The notes below the pieces were generated by a model. It was not told the origin of the DNA, did no database searches, and was given only the letters and a program-made list of their open reading frames with translations. Positions 60,701 to 64,000 of a DNA stretch of 64,000 bases are shown here, piece by piece (the stretch's first letter is position 1; every line of letters begins with the position of its first letter). The translations under genes were made by a program, and so were the position numbers. This DNA comes from Aquilaria yunnanensis (lineage: Eukaryota; Streptophyta; Magnoliopsida; Malvales; Thymelaeaceae): positions 23,373,501 to 23,437,500 of the forward strand of contig CM077599.1 of the NCBI GenBank assembly GCA_039654915.1, in the 5' to 3' direction.

Positions 60701-61139
60701 TTCTACTGGAGCAACACCTTTTTCTCTGGTATACGGTATGGAGGCTGTATTGCCCATCGAAGTTGAAATACCTTCATTAAGGGTACTAATGGATACTCAA
60801 TTAAGAGAAGCAGAATGGGTCAAAGCTAGATACGAGCAATTAAATCTAATTGATGAAAGAAGAATGATAGCCCTCTGCCATGGGCAACTTTATCAAAGAA
60901 GGATGATTCGTTCTTACAACAAAAAGGTTCGCCCACGACAATTTCACGAGGGTGACATAGTGCTCAAGAAAATTTTACCCATGCAACATGATTCAAGAGG
61001 AAAATGGACACCAAATTATGACGGGCCATATGTCGTGAAGAAAGCATTTTCAGGAGGGGCACTAATTCTGACAGAAATGGATGGACGAGAATTACCGAAG
61101 CCAGTAAATTCGGATGCAGTAAAGAAATACTTTGCATAA
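57710..61139 (+). CDS. Ogre pol: reverse transcriptase, two RNase H regions, integrase
   Basis: The 3' exon of the gag-pol frame. Numbering from the internal ATG 57741 (1132 residues): RT at about 105-345 with FMDGFSGYNQI (D199), FGLKNAGATYQ and the YVDD box (261-264); a Ty3-type RNase H at about 400-520 that looks weakened (IQDSSLG replaces the usual motif); an archaeal-type RNase H at about 555-685 with D563, E601, D625 and D675 all present; and an integrase with an HHCC-type head (H783, H793, C821, C824) and catalytic D853, D914 and E950. The tail (1060-1132) has the FHEGDIVLKKIL and WTPNYDGPYVVKK blocks. An inactive first RNase H with an added archaeal RNase H is a mark of the Tat lineage. 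No frameshifts or stops. Confidence 0.92.
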
Positions 61140-62527
61140 TGAAGAAATTTTCAAACAGAAGGGGAGAAGTGGATACAAGGTTACCAAAGTTTATTTGATC
61201 AAAGTTGTCAAAGAGAGCTTTCTTCTCTTACACTTTCATTATCTATCTGTACCCAAGATTTTCATATTACTCATAAATAAAAAGCCAATTTTCTTTAACT
61301 TACCTTAGATTCTCACGTTCAAAATGCTAAAGTCGCTTCTATCCAGTTCTTTTCCTTCAAATCTCACATTCTTACTAGCCTTAAGTGTGCAATAAATTAT
61401 GACTTTTGAAGGAAGAATAGTAATAATTAAAACTTAGAAAAAACAAAGACCGTAGATTACTTTGATAAGCTTTATGAATTAAAACAGGTAAGATTGAGGT
61501 CCTGCTTTGCGAGCGGCACAGAACATAGGCTAACAAAGAAGAAGGAGTAACAAATCTTTGGGAGATAGCCTTGGTGGTAGCCTGAATGATCGCTTCAGAA
61601 GTCTTAACACGTCCATGTCAGCAAGAAAGAATCATACTCACGAATATCTCAACAGGGACAATTATCCAGAGAGGCATAAAGTACGAGGCGGACATTAAGG
61701 AAATTGAAGCCAAAATTTAAGAACAAATCAAGGAAAGAAGATTTTTGAAAAGAGTTAGGCTTTTGAGACAATGGACAATAGCTGGAAAGCGAGACAATGA
61801 ACAACAGCTGGAAAGCAAGACAAGGAACAACAGCTGGAAAGCAAGACAATGAACAACAGCTGGAAAGTGAAACAATGGACAACAGTTGGAAAGCATAAAG
61901 AGATTCAACGATAGAAGGCAATTACAAAGAGGATCCAGTAAAGCAAAGATATAAAAAATAAATCCATCAGTTACACATGCTCTGCATTCATGCATTTGAC
62001 ATCATGCATGCATGGCATACAGAACAAGGATCAAATGGGAAGCGTATCCACCGCACAGTCACAGCAGTATAAGCTGACGTCTCAGTGACATCCGTTTTTA
62101 CCAATCTACCGCTGGATGCACAGTTGATATAGTGGACCCAGCCCCATCAGCAATTCAAGGATAAAGTAGACAATATTGTCAAAATCCTGGTAATCAATTC
62201 AATAATCGAGGCTACACCGGGATGGACAGAATTGACGCCAGCTTAGCGGTATCCAAGATAAGAAATAGCTATGGTCAAAGATAAGCGTGGATATCGAGAA
62301 ATATTGTCGTCGAAAGCAGACAATGGATTCAATAATCAAGGACTGGATCAATGTCATGCCTGATGAGATATCAAAGATAAGAAATATCTATGATACTAAA
62401 ATAAAGTAGGATCCACTTTTCCGGTTAAACGGCGGATACGGTACTCCGTGACTCTCAAGTCGGTTCTCTCAGTTGCCCATAATAACTGATTCCTTCACCC
62501 CTTCTTTCTTTTACTTCCTCCTAGAAA
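61140..62527 (+). other. Untranslated region after pol
   Basis: No gene is seen in about 1.4 kb. It contains the 26-bp tandem array at 61765-61894. Near its right end (62490-62524) a pyrimidine-rich tract ends in CTCCTAG just before the next ATG, so it may include a splice acceptor for the downstream ORF. Confidence 0.6.
61765..61894 (+). repeat. 5 x 26-bp tandem repeat in the Ogre 3' region
   Basis: Units of GAGACAATGAACAACAGCTG + GAAAGC start at 61765, 61791, 61817, 61843 and 61869, each 26 bp and differing by a few bases. Tandem repeats in this part are known for Ogre-type elements and can seed satellite DNA. Confidence 0.85.
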
Positions 62528-63076
62528 ATGGATCCTACTTTTTCCGCCTTGCGAAAGTATTTCCCTTCTCTCCCAATGAACATCCTAAAAAAGATCTACC
62601 AAGTTCGCTGTGAACGATTAAGAGCTCTGATGCATAAAGGAATCCCTGAAGATGTGCGGTGGTTAATTGAAGCTAAGGTTCGTCTGGCAGGTGAAATCCC
62701 AGAGGCATTTGTGTCTTACATGCCTGGTGTTGGCAAAAGTTCTTATGCCAGAAAAAGAAGAGCGAAAAGATTACAAGTCTGCCATAAATGTGGTAGGTGG
62801 ACTTGTAAGACTAGGTGTCGTTCTTTAGGAATGATCTCCAATAATCGAGAAGATAAAATACGGTTCATCAAGAATGGCTTGAGTAAGGACTCATTGGATG
62901 ATATCCAATTGACTCTTGAGACGCATTCTTGTGGATCTGTGCAACGTGAAATTCTTGATTTATGGAGTATTTTTCATGAAGAACGAGACCGTTACAGTCC
63001 CGGGAATCTGACTTTAAACGACCCTGTTTGCCGGTTTGTAAGAAAGCTGGATGGGAAGCAGATCCTCGACTCATAG
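62528..63076 (+). CDS. Extra ORF copy 1: 182-residue basic zinc-motif protein
   Basis: Open from ATG 62528 to TAG 63074-63076, downstream of pol in the same orientation. Features: N-terminal YFPSLP (11-16), a helical stretch with RGIPEDV-like text (KGIPEDVRW, 37-45), a basic run SYARKRRAKR (72-81), then C85-C88-C93-C97 spaced CX2CX4CX3C, RSLG (98-101) and FIKNG (113-117), and an ETHSCG...LNDPVCRFVRKLDGKQ tail. The basic patch plus metal-binding cysteines suggests a nucleic-acid-binding, perhaps nuclear, protein. The order basic patch, cysteine cluster, FI..G resembles cysteine-rich nucleic-acid-binding proteins of carlavirus-like plant RNA viruses. That is pattern recall, not a search. An AG at 62523-62524 after a pyrimidine tract may be a splice acceptor. 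Confidence 0.75.
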   Translation: MDPTFSALRKYFPSLPMNILKKIYQVRCERLRALMHKGIPEDVRWLIEAKVRLAGEIPEAFVSYMPGVGKSSYARKRRAKRLQVCHKCGRWTCKTRCRSLGMISNNREDKIRFIKNGLSKDSLDDIQLTLETHSCGSVQREILDLWSIFHEERDRYSPGNLTLNDPVCRFVRKLDGKQILDS

Positions 63077-63365
63077 AAGCCGTTAATGCCGTTACTGGAC
63101 GTAAAACCAGTGGAAGATGTGAGCCACAGTCACAATTACTGTACATACAGTTTGTTATATTTGGAAAAATTTGCATTTTCTTTTGACAGATGTACATGCT
63201 CCCCTAAGTGTAATCGACACGTTATCCCTTTTCATCACTATAAATGCGTGTTCTTCCTTCTGATTAAACAACAGATAAGATACCCCGTGACTTCTAAAGT
63301 CGATTATTCCAGTTTCCTGTAATAACTGATTCATTTCCCTCTTCTCTCAAATTCTTCTCTCATCA
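63076..63365 (+). other. Spacer between the two extra ORFs
   Basis: 290 bp, non-coding. It includes the shared downstream and upstream tails of the tandem duplication and a possible TATA box. Confidence 0.6.
63239..63245 (+). promoter_or_regulatory. Possible TATA box upstream of extra ORF copy 2
   Basis: TATAAAT preceded by CAC and lying 121 bp before the ATG at 63366. The corresponding position upstream of copy 1 does not have it. Confidence 0.35.
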
Positions 63366-63914
63366 ATGGATTCTACTCTTTCTGTACTGCGAAAATACTT
63401 TCCTTCCCTCCCACTAAAAGTCCTTAAAAAGATCTACCTTGCTAGATGTGAAAGAATCAGAGTTTTTACACGCAAAGGCATTCCCGATAATGTGCAGTGG
63501 ATAATTGAAGCTAAGGTCCGTTTGGCGGGTGAAGTTCCAGATGCATTCATGCCCCGCATGCCCGGTTTAGGTAAAAGCCGTTATGCCAAAAGGCGAAGAG
63601 CAAAGAGACTAGGCGTGTGTTATAAATGTGGGCGATGGAATTGTAATACTAAATGTCGCTCTTTAGGATACATCTCCATAAATCGTGAAGATAAAAGAAA
63701 ATTCATTAAGAATGGCCTGCGTAAGGAGTCTCTGAAAGATATCCGAGAGACTCTTGAAACGCATTCTTGTGGAAAAGTGCAAGGTGAAATTATCGGTTTA
63801 TGGAGGACTTACCATAAAGAACGAAACCGTTACAGTCTTGGGAATGTGATTTTAAACGACCCCGTTTGTCAGTTTGTAAGAAAACTAGATGGGAAGCAAA
63901 TCCCCGACTTATAG
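63366..63914 (+). CDS. Extra ORF copy 2: paralogue of 62528-63076
   Basis: Exactly 182 codons, the same length as copy 1, with no insertion or deletion between them and about 70% identity by hand count (127 of 182). The cysteines C85, C88, C93 and C97, the basic run (SRYAKRRRAKR), GIPDNVQW, RSLG, FIKNG, ETHSCG and LNDPVC are all kept, and many differences are conservative. The duplication includes about 90 bp upstream (CCGTGACT...TAATAACTGATTC) and at least 85 bp downstream (TTACTGGAC...GAGCCACAGTCA). Offset between the copies is 838 bp. The end of the window cuts the unit, so more copies may follow. Confidence 0.75.
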   Translation: MDSTLSVLRKYFPSLPLKVLKKIYLARCERIRVFTRKGIPDNVQWIIEAKVRLAGEVPDAFMPRMPGLGKSRYAKRRRAKRLGVCYKCGRWNCNTKCRSLGYISINREDKRKFIKNGLRKESLKDIRETLETHSCGKVQGEIIGLWRTYHKERNRYSLGNVILNDPVCQFVRKLDGKQIPDL

Positions 63915-64000
63915 AAGGCATTGAAGCCATTACTGGACATGAATTAGTGGAAGATGAGAGCCACAGTCATGATTGCTGTACATATAAGCTGTCATTTGTC

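Larger units (their letters stand above)
47520..64000 (+). mobile_element. Ogre-type (Tat lineage) Ty3/gypsy retrotransposon, 3' end outside the window
   Basis: The order is a long 5' LTR (47520-51684), a tRNA-Arg primer site, a leader, ORF1, gag-pro, an intron, RT-RH-aRH-INT, a tandem-repeat 3' region and extra ORFs. ORF1 ahead of gag, the tRNA-Arg primer, an intron before the RT domain and very long LTRs are established marks of Ogre elements. At least 16.5 kb is present, and no second LTR beginning TGTTGACACC occurs before the right edge. It lies immediately 3' of the broken hAT transposase. All long frames are open, which suggests recent insertion. Confidence 0.92.

Noticed and set aside
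61140..64000. Search for the Ogre 3' LTR
   Set aside because: No TGTTGACACC start or LTR-like sequence is present, so the element continues past the window.

Overview
The window reads as nuclear DNA of a dicot plant. It is AT-rich, its host genes are widely spaced with short GT-AG introns, and most of the rest is layered transposable elements of plant types (Ogre/Tat LTR retrotransposon, CACTA, hAT, Mutator-like, Stowaway-like, LINE). The species cannot be named from the sequence alone.

Three host genes are supported. The 3' end of a plus-strand gene for a 2-carboxy-D-arabinitol-1-phosphatase-like enzyme lies at 1-998 and has a likely GC-AG intron. A three-exon gene for a small NFD6/NOXY2-type organelle-targeted protein lies at 6605-7684. 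A gene for a complete DUF868 protein with a 300-residue single coding exon lies at 35807-36709. Everything else recognisable is mobile DNA or decayed gene pieces.

Region 4.4-12 kb is a Mutator-like hotspot around the small organelle gene. An element at 4.40-5.34 kb has inverted repeats. A 902-bp Pack-MULE (5544-6445) with TIRs of about 250 bp and a perfect 10-bp target duplication carries a frameshifted CC-type glutaredoxin. A second MULE-like element (8003-11745, 10-bp target duplication) is split by a 2.4-kb solo LTR (8413-10811, 5-bp target duplication CCTCG). Region 12-27 kb is gene-poor, with decayed MITEs, a minus-strand LINE remnant and an LTR-like fragment. A 3.19-kb deleted CACTA element (27443-30630) has dense arrays of TTCCAACGGC/GCCGTTGGAA hairpins at both ends. 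Foldback elements occur at 34.5-35.1 and 38.8-40.0 kb.

From 41.5 kb there is a composite block: GGGT-rich DNA, a telomere-like tandem array with a period of about 197 bp, a MITE, exons of a dead ERECTA-type receptor gene, and a broken hAT transposase. A large Ogre-type Ty3/gypsy element starts at 47520 and runs off the right edge. It has a 4.17-kb 5' LTR, a tRNA-Arg primer site, ORF1, gag-pro, a frame-restoring 202-bp intron, and pol with two RNase H regions and an integrase. After pol come a 26-bp tandem repeat and two tandem copies of an extra 182-codon ORF. Its coding frames are open, so it looks young.

The most unusual signal is that duplicated extra ORF (62528-63076 and 63366-63914). 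Both copies are exactly 182 codons, about 70% identical by hand count, and keep a basic patch followed by CX2CX4CX3C. The order of motifs recalls the small cysteine-rich nucleic-acid-binding proteins of filamentous plant RNA viruses (Carla_C4-like). This is a hypothesis from pattern, not a search result.
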